Shown here in pieces: positions 33,463-42,924 of a DNA stretch of 64,000 nt. Within the stretch, counting starts at the first letter, position 1; the number at the start of each line of letters is the position of its first letter. Where the stretch lies: contig NZ_JAQUVG010000001.1 of NCBI RefSeq assembly GCF_028693495.1, positions 1 to 64,000 of the forward strand, read 5' to 3'. The DNA is from Zoogloea sp. GTDB lineage: Bacteria > Pseudomonadota > Gammaproteobacteria > Burkholderiales > Rhodocyclaceae. Position numbers and translations under genes: made by a program. Under the pieces are notes generated by a model. It was not told where the DNA came from and ran no database searches. It worked only from the letters and a program-made list of their open reading frames with translations.

Positions 33463-34560
33463 ATGATGACCCAAACCAGCCGATGGCAACGGCTCGGCTT
33501 GCTGCTACGGGACGAGTGGCGCCAGCTCACGACCGTCCGGCCCAGCGACCGGCCCTGGCAGATGCCCTTCGCTGCAGCCCTGGCCACGGGTCTGCCCCTG
33601 CTGGTGGGGGCCTGGTTCGACCGGATGGATTACGGGCTGGTGTCCTCACTGGGTGGGCTGGTCTTCCTCTATATGCCCGAAACACCCCTGCATCACCGGA
33701 TGGTGTCCCTGATGGCCTGCGCCTTCGGCATGACCGCCTGCTATGCCCTTGGGGTGATGAGCCATCTGGTTCCGCCCCTGATGATGGGCGTGCTGACCTT
33801 CACGGCCATCCTGGTGACGATGGTCTGCCGCTTTTATCGGGTGGGTATCCCGGGCAGCCTGTTCTTCATCATGGCGGCGTCGATCGGTGCGTACTCGCCC
33901 GGCAGCCTGATGGAAGTCCCCCTGAAGGTGGGCCTGCTGGCGATGGGATGCCTGCTGGCCTGTGCCATCGCCTTCCTTTACAGCCTCCACATCCTCCGTC
34001 TGCGGGCGCCCAGGCCGGTGGAGCCCTTGCCCCGGCCCACCTTCGATTTCGTCGTCTTCGATTCGGTGGTGATCGGCCTGTGTGTCGGGTTGTCCCTGGC
34101 CCTGGCTCAGTTGCTGGAACTGGCCAAGGCCTACTGGGTACCGGTGAGCTGCCTCGCGGTGATCCAGGGCATGAGTCTGCGGGCGGTCTGGGACAAGCAG
34201 ATCCAGAGGCTCCTGGGAACGGCCATCGGCCTGATCGTTGCCTGGGGGTTGTTGATGATGCCTCTGGACAAGTGGAGCATCTCCTTTGTGATGATCGTGC
34301 TGGCCTTCGTGATCGAAGTGGCCGTGGTGCGTCACTACGGCTTTGCGACGATCTTCATCACCCCGATGACCATCCTGCTGGCAGAGGCCGCCACCCTTGG
34401 TGAGGGTGCCGTGATGCCGCTGATCCAGGCCCGCTTCCTTGATACGGTTCTGGGGTGTGCGACGGGCCTGCTGGGCGGAGTGTGCCTGCACAGTCCGGGT
34501 TTCCGGGCCTTGCTCACGCCGCCCCTGCGGCGGGTGTTGTCGGTCAAGTGGAGGTTATAG
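33463..34560 (+). CDS. FUSC/DUF2955-like inner-membrane protein
   Basis: A 365-residue polytopic membrane protein with a short cytoplasmic N-terminus followed by two blocks of four or five membrane helices, the arrangement of the aromatic acid exporter/FUSC and DUF2955 families. Recognisable pieces include LATGLPLLVGAWF and a second-half LAVIQGMSLRAVWDKQIQRLLGTAIGLIVAWGLL, the FUSC-like repeat. It may export small aromatic acids or other solutes, often with an HlyD-like partner, which is absent here. The last 17 bases overlap the convergent GGDEF-EAL gene. Confidence 0.75.
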   Translation: MMTQTSRWQRLGLLLRDEWRQLTTVRPSDRPWQMPFAAALATGLPLLVGAWFDRMDYGLVSSLGGLVFLYMPETPLHHRMVSLMACAFGMTACYALGVMSHLVPPLMMGVLTFTAILVTMVCRFYRVGIPGSLFFIMAASIGAYSPGSLMEVPLKVGLLAMGCLLACAIAFLYSLHILRLRAPRPVEPLPRPTFDFVVFDSVVIGLCVGLSLALAQLLELAKAYWVPVSCLAVIQGMSLRAVWDKQIQRLLGTAIGLIVAWGLLMMPLDKWSISFVMIVLAFVIEVAVVRHYGFATIFITPMTILLAEAATLGEGAVMPLIQARFLDTVLGCATGLLGGVCLHSPGFRALLTPPLRRVLSVKWRL

Positions 34561-37291
34561 TCGGGCTCATCGTGTCAGCGCCGATCTGCCTCGAACCCTG
34601 TCCGGGCAGGGCATCCGTGTGGATGGGGGATGCGGGTGCAGCATGTGTCCATGCCAGCCGGCTTTCGAATTCAGCGGCCGCCATGGGCCTGCCAAAAAAG
34701 TAGCCCTGGTAGTGGTGGCAGCCCTTGGTGGCCAGAAAATCCCGCTGGGCCTCGGTTTCCACCCCTTCGGCGATCACTGCAATGCCCAGGCTGCGGGCCA
34801 GCATGATGATCATGTTGGCGATTTCGGCATCGCTGGGGTCCTCCAGGATGTCACGGACGAAGCTCTGATCGATCTTCAACTGGTCCAGGGGAAGGCGCTT
34901 GAGGTAGGCAAGGGAGGAATAGCCCGTGCCGAAATCGTCCAGGGAAAACTCCACACCCAGCGCCTTCAGGGCTTCCATCTTGGCGATCACGTCCTCAACT
35001 CCGGCGACCAGGGCGCCCTCGGTCAGTTCGAGCTTGAGGCATCGGGGTTGGGCACCAGTACGGGCCAGGATGCCGAGTACGTCATCCACGAAATCGTCCT
35101 GCCGGAACTGGCTGGCGCTCACATTCACGGCGAGGGTGAGCTCAGCCGTGCGGGGATCGCCGGCCCAGCGGGCGAGTAGGGTGCAGGCGTGCTCCATCAC
35201 CCAGCGACCGAGGGGCAGGATCAGCCCGCTCTCCTCCGCCACCGGGATGAAACGCGCCGGTGAAATCATGCCCTGCTGCGGATGCAGCCAGCGCACGAGG
35301 GCCTCCGCTCCGGTAATCAGTCCGTCCCTATCCACCTGGGGCTGGAAGTGCAGGACAAATTGCTCCTGTTCGAGGGCCACCCGCAGTCCGGCGTCCAGCT
35401 CGGCCCGGGTCTTCACATCGGCCTGCATCTGGGGGTCGAAGAAGCGCAGCACGTTACGCCCCGCTGCCTTGGCCTGGGACATGGCCAGGTCGGCCCGCTT
35501 AAGGGGTTCCTCCGTGCCTTCGCCGGGGGTGTCACCAAAAAGGGTGACCCCGATGCTGGCGGAGCCCCGGTATTCGGAATGCCCAAGGGTATAGGCCCGG
35601 GCGAGGGTTTGCAGGATGCGGGCGCCCAGGGCCTCTGCCTGCAGGGCGGCTTCGAGGGCATGCTCGCCCAGGTCCTCGACGAGCACCACAAATTCGTCGC
35701 CCCCCAGGCGAGCCACGGTGTTGTCACTGCCGACGGCTTCGACGAGGCGAGCGGCCACCTGCTCCAGCAGGCGATCGCCCTGGTGGTGACCGTCGGTGTC
35801 GTTGATCGACTTGAAGTGGTCCAGGTCTACGAAGAGCAGGGCACCCCGGGTCCGGTGGCGCTCGCAGGCGCGCAGGGCGTGTTCCAGGCGTTCCATCAGC
35901 ATCCGGCGGTTGGGCAGACGGGTCAGTGGATCGAAGAAAGCCAGGGTCCGGACCTGCTCTTCCGAGGATTTGCGCGCAGTGATGTCCGTCAGTGTGGCCA
36001 CATAATGGGTGACCTGGCCCTGGGTGTTCTTGACGGCACCAATGGAGAGGGTCTGGGGGTACACTTCACCGTTCTTGCGCTGGTCCCATATTTCCCCCTG
36101 CCACGATCCGGTCGTGCGAATCTCGTCCCACATGGCGGCGTAAAAGGCGGCGTCGTGACGGCCGGAGCTCATCATTCTCGGCGTCCGCCCAAGGACTTCT
36201 TCGGCGGTGTAGCCCGTGATCTTCGTGAAGGCCTGATTGACCCGCTGGATCACTTCGTCGGCATCGGTGATGAACATCCCCACCTGGGCGTCGAAGGCGG
36301 TGGCGGCGATGCGCAGCCTTTCGGCCGCCTGTTCCCGGCTCTGGATCAGCCGGGCCAGCAGCCAGGCGCTGCCCCCGGTCACCAGCAGGAAGAGGGTGCC
36401 CAGGAGGAGGGCCTTGTGCAGGTCCTCGTTCCACTGCGCCAGGTAGTCCTCCTCGCCCAGGCCGGCCACCATGAAGACCGGCATCCCTGACAGCCGGCGG
36501 TAGGCGTTGGTCCGGGTGATGCCGTCGGCAGTGCGGTCGCTGTAGAAGGTTCCGCTGCGGACGCCGGATCGTACGAGTTGGGTCAGTTCGGTGGAGCCGC
36601 CGACCGAGCCGGTCTGTCCTGCTGCCGCATTGATTGGCGGGTGGCGGGCGATCAGGGCCATGTCCAGGTCGCGCATCAGGGCAATGCCCCGGCCCCCGAG
36701 ATTGAGTCCGGACAGGAGTTTTGCGAAGTGGCTGGCAGGCACGGAGGCAGCGATGATGCCTGCAAAACTGCCGTCCGGGTGGTTGTAGCGACGGGAAAAC
36801 ACCACATTCCAGTCCTCGCCGACGCGCCCGGGTAAAAGCTTGCTGACCAGCATGCCGCCATCGGCCTGGTTGCGGTGCCCCTGGATGAAAGACGGCTCAC
36901 CGGAGTGCCCGGGGTGGTGGGGTGAGATGCCATACTCGAGCCAGACCTTGCCGCTGGCATCGCAGATGGAGATCGCCGAGACCTCGGTGATCCAGCTTTT
37001 CTGGACCTTGAGGAAGCTTGCCAGGCTGGGTGTGTCCTGCAACTCCGGGTAACGCAGTCCCCATTCCAGGTGAGCCTGAATTTCCCGCAGGGAGATATCG
37101 ATTTCCCGGGCTGTCCCGCTCACGGTTTGATCCAGCAGCAGGGAGAGGTTCTCGACGGTGGTGCGGACTTCCGCTTCCTTGCGCTGCCGTGAGGCGTGCA
37201 GCGTATAGGCGAGCAGTCCGGTCATGAATAGATTCAGGATGACTACCGCCGCGACGAGAGCCTGGAAGACAGACAGTTTGCTTTTCTGCAT
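34544..37291 (-). CDS. Cache-PAS-GGDEF-EAL c-di-GMP signalling protein
   Basis: A 915-residue inner-membrane protein. Membrane helices near residues 12-32 and 290-312 bracket a periplasmic Cache-type sensor, then PAS (about 325-440), GGDEF (about 455-610) and EAL (about 625-870). GGDEF is intact (ARLGGDEF), but the RxxD I-site position reads GSDN, so product inhibition is probably absent. The EAL domain has GAEALVRW, the DDFGTGYSSL loop and a KIDQSFV segment, consistent with active phosphodiesterase. The net activity cannot be predicted; the protein may be bifunctional and switched by the Cache ligand. Confidence 0.9.
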   Translation of the reverse strand: MQKSKLSVFQALVAAVVILNLFMTGLLAYTLHASRQRKEAEVRTTVENLSLLLDQTVSGTAREIDISLREIQAHLEWGLRYPELQDTPSLASFLKVQKSWITEVSAISICDASGKVWLEYGISPHHPGHSGEPSFIQGHRNQADGGMLVSKLLPGRVGEDWNVVFSRRYNHPDGSFAGIIAASVPASHFAKLLSGLNLGGRGIALMRDLDMALIARHPPINAAAGQTGSVGGSTELTQLVRSGVRSGTFYSDRTADGITRTNAYRRLSGMPVFMVAGLGEEDYLAQWNEDLHKALLLGTLFLLVTGGSAWLLARLIQSREQAAERLRIAATAFDAQVGMFITDADEVIQRVNQAFTKITGYTAEEVLGRTPRMMSSGRHDAAFYAAMWDEIRTTGSWQGEIWDQRKNGEVYPQTLSIGAVKNTQGQVTHYVATLTDITARKSSEEQVRTLAFFDPLTRLPNRRMLMERLEHALRACERHRTRGALLFVDLDHFKSINDTDGHHQGDRLLEQVAARLVEAVGSDNTVARLGGDEFVVLVEDLGEHALEAALQAEALGARILQTLARAYTLGHSEYRGSASIGVTLFGDTPGEGTEEPLKRADLAMSQAKAAGRNVLRFFDPQMQADVKTRAELDAGLRVALEQEQFVLHFQPQVDRDGLITGAEALVRWLHPQQGMISPARFIPVAEESGLILPLGRWVMEHACTLLARWAGDPRTAELTLAVNVSASQFRQDDFVDDVLGILARTGAQPRCLKLELTEGALVAGVEDVIAKMEALKALGVEFSLDDFGTGYSSLAYLKRLPLDQLKIDQSFVRDILEDPSDAEIANMIIMLARSLGIAVIAEGVETEAQRDFLATKGCHHYQGYFFGRPMAAAEFESRLAWTHAAPASPIHTDALPGQGSRQIGADTMSPTITST

Positions 37292-37419
37292 GTTTGACGT
37301 GTTGAGTGTCCCGGGGGGCTGGTGTTCAGCCAGGGACCGCGTGCCTGTCCGGGTGAAAGGTCCTCATCATAGGGGAGTCTCCAGGCAACTGATAGCGCCC
37401 TGATGGCATATCGAGGGGT

Positions 37420-38310
37420 TCAGCCAGCGCCTTTTAGCAAGGCCCTGATCCATGTCCAGCGGCTCATGATCAGGGCCACGAAGATCAGGCTGCAGCCGGC
37501 GACCTGCTGCGTGCTCATGGTTTCGCCATACCACAGGGCGGCAGCGATGGCGGTGAGCATCGGCTCCAGCATCAGGATGAGTGCAGCATGGCTGGGGGTG
37601 GTGAGGCTCTGGCCATAGAGCTGACACAGGAAGCGAGCGGTCGTCGCGATCAGCGCACTGGCCATCAGCCAGCCCAGGATGGGGGTCGAAATCTCTTCGG
37701 GCCACCTTTCGGTGAGTGCCGAAACGGGTAGCAGCACGATGCCCACCATGATGACCTGCAAGGCGCTGAGGGCCAGCACGGGTACCTGGCGGACCACGCG
37801 GGAGTTCACGTTGAAGAGCAGGGCAAAGACCAGCGCGGAGGCAAAGAACAGAACCTGGCCGGCCTCCACCTTGAAGCCGTGCTGCAAGGCCAGGAGAGCG
37901 AAGCCGGTGAGGGCTACCGGCAGGGCCAGCCAGGTGCTCACGGGAGGCCGGTCACCAAAGAAGATGCGGGCATAGACGGGTACCAGGACGACCCCCAGGC
38001 TGGTGATGAAGGCGCCTTCACCCATGTGGCTGGAGTGGGCAAGGCCGAGGATCCACAGGCCGATGGCCAGGGTAAACAGGGCGCCGACCCGAAGGCCGTG
38101 CCCGATGCCCTGCCACCCCAGCTGCCGGAGGGGTTTCCGGGCGGCCAGGCATAACAGGCTGCCGGCGGCCAGGAAGCGCAGGCCCATGAAGAGCAGGGGC
38201 GGCAGGCCTGCGAGGGCCTCCTTCGAGAACAACCAGCCGGCGGCTGCAAGCAGGGTGGAGAAGGCCAGGAGTAGATCGGCTTTGAGACTGTGGGGCGAGG
38301 GGTGCGGCAT
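37420..38310 (-). CDS. EamA-family (drug/metabolite transporter superfamily) permease
   Basis: A 296-residue protein with ten hydrophobic helices in two EamA repeats (LLAFSTLLAAAGWLFSKEAL at the start, LLFNVNSRVVRQVPVLALSALQVI in the second half, ILMLEPMLTAIAAAL near the end). The family exports metabolites, amino acids or drugs through the inner membrane; the substrate is not predictable. It lies downstream of the NodT-gene terminator and is probably expressed separately from the pump operon. Confidence 0.88.
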   Translation of the reverse strand: MPHPSPHSLKADLLLAFSTLLAAAGWLFSKEALAGLPPLLFMGLRFLAAGSLLCLAARKPLRQLGWQGIGHGLRVGALFTLAIGLWILGLAHSSHMGEGAFITSLGVVLVPVYARIFFGDRPPVSTWLALPVALTGFALLALQHGFKVEAGQVLFFASALVFALLFNVNSRVVRQVPVLALSALQVIMVGIVLLPVSALTERWPEEISTPILGWLMASALIATTARFLCQLYGQSLTTPSHAALILMLEPMLTAIAAALWYGETMSTQQVAGCSLIFVALIMSRWTWIRALLKGAG

Positions 38311-38334
38311 CGCGACGTCCGGAGGAAAGAAAAA

Positions 38335-38359
38335 AAGCCAGGCCCGGGGGGCCTGGCTT
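38335..38359 (-). terminator. intrinsic terminator of the RND pump operon
   Basis: AAGCCAGGCC and GGCCTGGCTT form a perfect 10-bp stem around a five-base loop. On the minus strand the hairpin is followed by a T-rich tract (38324-38336 read in reverse). It lies 20 bases after the NodT-family stop codon. Confidence 0.85.
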
Positions 38360-38378
38360 GGGATGGACTGAAGGCCGG

Positions 38379-39785
38379 TCAGCTGCCTTTCCAGCCTCCG
38401 CCCAGGGCCTTGAAGAGATCCACGGTGGCACCCAGCCGGGCCTGGCGGTTCTGGACCCAGGCCAGGGTGGCTTCGTTGGCGGTGCGCTGTGCCGTGAGGA
38501 CGTCCAGGTAGGGCGAATAACCGCTGTCATAGCGCGCCCTGGCCAGCTGGAGACCGCGCTGGGCAGCGCTCATGGCCCGGGACAGGGCGTCTTCGGCTTC
38601 CCCATTCTGGCGCACGCTGATGAGGGCGTCGTTGACCTCCTTGAAGGCGGTCTGGACCGATTTGCGGTAGCTTTCCAGGGTCTGCTTCTGTTGGGCGGTG
38701 ACCGCATCCACCTGGGCGCGCAGACGCCCCCCTTCAAAAATCGGCTGGGTCAGTCCGGCGCCGACGGACCACACGGCGGCGTTGCCGCTGAACAGGTCCG
38801 ACAGCTCGCGGCTTTCCCGGCCAAAGCTGCCGGTGAGGGTCAGGCTCGGGAAGAGGGCCGCCTTGGCGACACCGATCCGGGCGTTGGCTGCAATCAGGTC
38901 GGTCTCGGCCTTGCGCAGGTCGGGTCGGCTTTCCAGCAGGCTGGAAGGCAGCCCGGCTGGCGGCACCGGCGGTACTGGAAGCGTCTTCAGGTCGCCCGGG
39001 GCCAGCTTCAGGCCGGGTTGCCCGACCAGCAGGCCAAGCAGGTTTTCGGCCAGACCGCGGCTTTTTTCCAGTTGGGCGAGGGCGGCGGTGTAGCTGGCCA
39101 GGGCGCCTTCGGCCTGCTCCACGTCGAGCTGGGAGGCGATGCCACCCTTGAAACGGGCCTGGGTCAGGCGGGCGCTTTCGGTCTGGCTGCTCACCGTGTC
39201 CCGCGTGGCCAGGAGCTGGGCGTCGATAGCACGCAGATTCAGGTAGGCCTGGCTGACGCTGGCGGCCAGACTCAGGGCCACCGTTTCGCTGGTGTAACGG
39301 GTCCCCAGGGCCTGGGCCCGGGCGCCCTCTGAAGCCCGCCGCAGCTTGCCCCACACATCCAGCTCGAAGGACGTGGACAGGCCGATCCGGTTGATGTTGC
39401 GGAGCAGGCCGGTCGGTTCGATGCTGGTGGGCAGGATCGTGCGGGCCCGGCTCACGCCGGCGCTGGCATCCACCTGGGGGAGCAGGGCTGCGTCTACCTG
39501 GCGCAGTACCGCGTCGGCTTCTTCGATGCGGGCGGCGGCGCTGCGGGCGTCAGGGCTGCTGGTCAGGGCCTGGTCCACCAGCTGGTCCAGCTGGTGGTCT
39601 CCGAACAGGGTCCACCAGCGGCTGCTGAGGGCCGGTGCCTCGGCTGGCGTCGCGGTCGTGGCGGCACCGTAGCTGTCCGGAAGGGCCAGTGCGGCGGTTG
39701 GCCGGCTATAGTCGGGGCCGAGGGCGCAGCCGGCCAGGGTGAGGGGGATGGCGAGTGCCAGGTGTGTCAGTCGGGAGCGGATCAC
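38379..39785 (-). CDS. NodT/OprM-type outer-membrane efflux lipoprotein
   Basis: A 468-residue outer-membrane channel of a tripartite RND pump. The lipobox LAGC follows a short signal peptide. The two OEP repeats are visible, with LVDQALTSSPDARSAAARIEEADA and LLESRPDLRKAETDLIAANARIGVAKAALFPSLTLTGSFG. The start is the GTG at 39785: it overlaps the pump-gene stop (GTGA, 39782-39785) and has GGGGAGG upstream. Starting at 39863 would add a charged tail before the signal peptide. Last gene of the pump operon. Confidence 0.92.
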   Translation of the reverse strand: MIRSRLTHLALAIPLTLAGCALGPDYSRPTAALALPDSYGAATTATPAEAPALSSRWWTLFGDHQLDQLVDQALTSSPDARSAAARIEEADAVLRQVDAALLPQVDASAGVSRARTILPTSIEPTGLLRNINRIGLSTSFELDVWGKLRRASEGARAQALGTRYTSETVALSLAASVSQAYLNLRAIDAQLLATRDTVSSQTESARLTQARFKGGIASQLDVEQAEGALASYTAALAQLEKSRGLAENLLGLLVGQPGLKLAPGDLKTLPVPPVPPAGLPSSLLESRPDLRKAETDLIAANARIGVAKAALFPSLTLTGSFGRESRELSDLFSGNAAVWSVGAGLTQPIFEGGRLRAQVDAVTAQQKQTLESYRKSVQTAFKEVNDALISVRQNGEAEDALSRAMSAAQRGLQLARARYDSGYSPYLDVLTAQRTANEATLAWVQNRQARLGATVDLFKALGGGWKGS

Positions 39786-42700
39786 GGCTTCACCTCCCCG
39801 TGGGTGGAATGGTTGTTGGGCAGGTCTCCGGCGGGATGAAGGGCCTTGCCGCGGCTGAGCCACTTGAAGAACAGGGGTACGAAGATGGTGGCGATGAAGG
39901 TGGCTGCCAGCATGCCCCCCACCACGCCGGTGCCCATGGACCGGCGGGCGGCGGCGCCAGCGCCACTGGAGATGGCCAGCGGGATCACCCCCAGGATGAA
40001 GGCCAGGGAGGTCATCACGATGGGCCGGAAGCGCAGGCGGGCCGCTTCCATTGCGGCGTCCACCACGCTCATGCCTTCGGCCTGCTTCTGGGCGGCAAAC
40101 TCCACGATGAGGATCGCGTTCTTGGCAGCCAGACCCACCAGCACCACCAGGCCGATCTGGAAGTAGATGTCATTGGGCATGCTGCGCATCAGCACGGCGA
40201 CCAGGGCACCGAGCATGGCGAAGGGGACGGCCATGATCACCGCCAGGGGCAGGGACCACTTCTCGTACTGGGCCGCCAGGATCAGGAACACCATGATGAT
40301 GCCGAACACGAAGGCAATCACGGAGGCACTGCCCGTGCGTTTTTCCTGGAAGGCCTGGCCTACCCACTCGATGCGATAGCCTTCGGGCAGGGCGGTGGCC
40401 GCCACTTCCTCGACGGCCTTGATGGCGTCGCCGGAACTGTAGCCCGGCGCCGAGTTGCCCAGCACCTTGGCGGCCACGAAGCCGTTGAAGCGCTCCACCA
40501 TTTCGGCACCGGTGACGGACTTGACGGTGGCAATTGCGGACAGGGGCACCATCTGACCGCTGGCACTGCGTACATAGGGCTTGAGCAGGTCTTCCGGCTT
40601 CATCCGGTAGGCCGCATCGGCGGAGATCTGGACCTTGTAGGTCTTGCCGCTGCGGTTGAAGTCATTCACGTACAGGGTGCCGGTGGAGGCCTGCAGGGTG
40701 GAATACACCGAATCCAGGGAGATCCCCATCGACATGGCCTTCTGCTCGTCCACCTCCACAAACAGCTGGGGCGCGGTGACACGGAAGAAGCTGTTGATGC
40801 CGGTCAGCTCCGGGCGCTGCTTGAGGGCCTCGAGGAACTGGGCATTGACCGCGGCCAGGCTGCGAGGGTCACCGTCAGCCCGGTTCTGCACATAGACTTC
40901 GAAGCCGCCGGCGGTGCCCAGGCCCTGGATCGGGGGTGGATTGAACACCAGCCCCATGCCATCGGGCAGGGTCATGCCCGCGCCCATGAACTGGCCAGCC
41001 ATTTCGCCGGTGTTCACGGTGCGCTGATCCCAGGGCTTGAAGACGATGAAGGTGGTTGCCACGCTGGCCCGGTTGTTGCCAGTGATGAAGTCCACGCCGT
41101 TGATGAAGAAGATGTTCTCGATGTCCGGCGTGGTGATGCGCTGGCGCATCTGCTCGGCAGCCTGGCCGGTCCGTTCCGCGGAGGCCCCGTCGGTCAGGGT
41201 GACGAAGCCGAACAGGAAGCCCTGGTCTTCGGCGGGCACGAAGCTGCCCGGCACGATGCGCAGCAGGCCGGCAGCGGCGACGATGGTCAGACCGAACACC
41301 AGGGCACCAATGATGCCGTGGCGCAGGGTCAGGCCGACCGTGTTGGTGTAGCTGCGGGTGAAGCGCTCGAACAGCCGGTTGAAGGGCTTGAAGAGGGGCT
41401 TCTCCTCGTGGGTCGGCTTGAGCAGCAGTGCGCACAGGGCCGGGGTCAGGGTCAGGGCGACGATCCCCGAGATCACCACGGCGACGGCCACGGTGACCGC
41501 GAACTGCTTGTACAGCACGCCGGCGATGCCGCCGAGGAAGGCTACCGGGATGAACACCGCGCAGAGCACCAGGACAATGGCCACGACGGCACCGGAGACT
41601 TCGCGCATGGCCTCGATGGCGGCCGCCTTGGGGGCCATCTTCTCCTCGTTCATCAGGCGCTCGACGTTCTCCAGCACCACGATGGCATCATCCACCACGA
41701 TCCCGATCGCCAGCACCATGGCGAACAGGGTCAGGGTGTTGATGGAGAAGCCGAACAGCCACATGCCGGCCAGGGTGCCGATCAGGGAAACCGGTACCGC
41801 CACGATGGGGATCAGGGTGGCACGCCAGTTCTGAAGGAACAGGTAGACCACTGCGATCACCAGGATCGCCGCTTCGATGAGGGTTTGGGTTACCTCCTTG
41901 GCAGACTCCTGGATGAAGCGGGTGGTGTCGTAGGGCACCAGGTATTCCATGCCCTTGGGGAACTGCTTCGACATCTCGTCCAGGCGGGCCCGTACGTTCT
42001 CGGCGGTCTGGAGGGCGTTGGCACCCGACTGAAGATACACCCCCATGCCTGATACCGGTGCTCCATTCACCCGGGCGCTGCGGTCGTAGTTGTCGGCGCC
42101 GAGTTCGACACGGGCCACGTCTTTCAGGCGGACCACACCGTTGGGGCCCTCGGCTCGCAGCACGATGTTGCCGAACTCTTCCGGGGTCAGCAGGCGCCCT
42201 TTGGCCGTGACGGTGTAGGTCAGCTGCTGACCATTGATCACCGGTTCCGCACCGATCTTGCCTGCCGCGTTCTGGGCGTTCTGGACCCGGATTGCGGTGG
42301 CCACGTCGGACGTCGTGATGCCAAGTTTGGCCATCACGTCCGGCTTGAGCCACACACGCATGGCGTACAGGGGATCGAACTGCTGGGCGTCACCGACACC
42401 GGGGATACGACGGATCTCCTCGATGATGTTGAGGTTGACGTAGTTCGCCAGGTAGAGCGCGTCGAAGGTCTTGTCCGGCGAGCGGAAGGCCGCCAGCATC
42501 AGGATGTTGTTGGAGCGTTTCTGCACCGTCACGCCGGTGCGCCGCACGTCGTCGGGCAGCCGCGGTTCGGCCACCTTGACCCGGTTGTTCACGGCGATGA
42601 GCGCCGTATCCGGGTTGGTGCCCACCTGAAAGGTGGCGGTGATGCTGACCGTACCGCTGGAGGTGCTCTGGGAGTTGTAATAGAGCAGGCCTTCAACGCC

Positions 42701-42910
42701 CGACAGCTGCTCCTCGATGGGTGCAGCCACGGCCCTGGACAGGGTTTCCGCGTTGGCGCCCGGGAAGGATGCGGAGATGATCACCGTAGGGGGGGTGATC
42801 TCGGGATATTGGGCCACCGGCAGCGTGAGGGAGGCCATCAGGCCGGCGATCACGATGACGATGGAGATGACCGATGCGAAGATCGGTCGGCTGATGAAGA
42901 AGCGTGACAT
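39782..42910 (-). CDS. RND multidrug efflux transporter (AcrB/MexB, HAE1 family)
   Basis: A 1042-residue inner-membrane proton-driven drug exporter with twelve membrane helices and two large periplasmic loops. The start MSRFFISRPIFASVISIVIVIAGLM is typical, and the proton-relay aspartate pair lies in LAIGIVVDDAIVVLENVERLM (helix 4). PISGMGVYLQ- and YPEITPPTVIISASFPGA-type blocks also fit HAE1 pumps. It sits 14 bases after the adaptor gene and overlaps the outer-membrane factor gene, forming a complete tripartite operon. Confidence 0.95.
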   Translation of the reverse strand: MSRFFISRPIFASVISIVIVIAGLMASLTLPVAQYPEITPPTVIISASFPGANAETLSRAVAAPIEEQLSGVEGLLYYNSQSTSSGTVSITATFQVGTNPDTALIAVNNRVKVAEPRLPDDVRRTGVTVQKRSNNILMLAAFRSPDKTFDALYLANYVNLNIIEEIRRIPGVGDAQQFDPLYAMRVWLKPDVMAKLGITTSDVATAIRVQNAQNAAGKIGAEPVINGQQLTYTVTAKGRLLTPEEFGNIVLRAEGPNGVVRLKDVARVELGADNYDRSARVNGAPVSGMGVYLQSGANALQTAENVRARLDEMSKQFPKGMEYLVPYDTTRFIQESAKEVTQTLIEAAILVIAVVYLFLQNWRATLIPIVAVPVSLIGTLAGMWLFGFSINTLTLFAMVLAIGIVVDDAIVVLENVERLMNEEKMAPKAAAIEAMREVSGAVVAIVLVLCAVFIPVAFLGGIAGVLYKQFAVTVAVAVVISGIVALTLTPALCALLLKPTHEEKPLFKPFNRLFERFTRSYTNTVGLTLRHGIIGALVFGLTIVAAAGLLRIVPGSFVPAEDQGFLFGFVTLTDGASAERTGQAAEQMRQRITTPDIENIFFINGVDFITGNNRASVATTFIVFKPWDQRTVNTGEMAGQFMGAGMTLPDGMGLVFNPPPIQGLGTAGGFEVYVQNRADGDPRSLAAVNAQFLEALKQRPELTGINSFFRVTAPQLFVEVDEQKAMSMGISLDSVYSTLQASTGTLYVNDFNRSGKTYKVQISADAAYRMKPEDLLKPYVRSASGQMVPLSAIATVKSVTGAEMVERFNGFVAAKVLGNSAPGYSSGDAIKAVEEVAATALPEGYRIEWVGQAFQEKRTGSASVIAFVFGIIMVFLILAAQYEKWSLPLAVIMAVPFAMLGALVAVLMRSMPNDIYFQIGLVVLVGLAAKNAILIVEFAAQKQAEGMSVVDAAMEAARLRFRPIVMTSLAFILGVIPLAISSGAGAAARRSMGTGVVGGMLAATFIATIFVPLFFKWLSRGKALHPAGDLPNNHSTHGEVKP

Positions 42911-42924
42911 GAGGGGCGGTCTCC

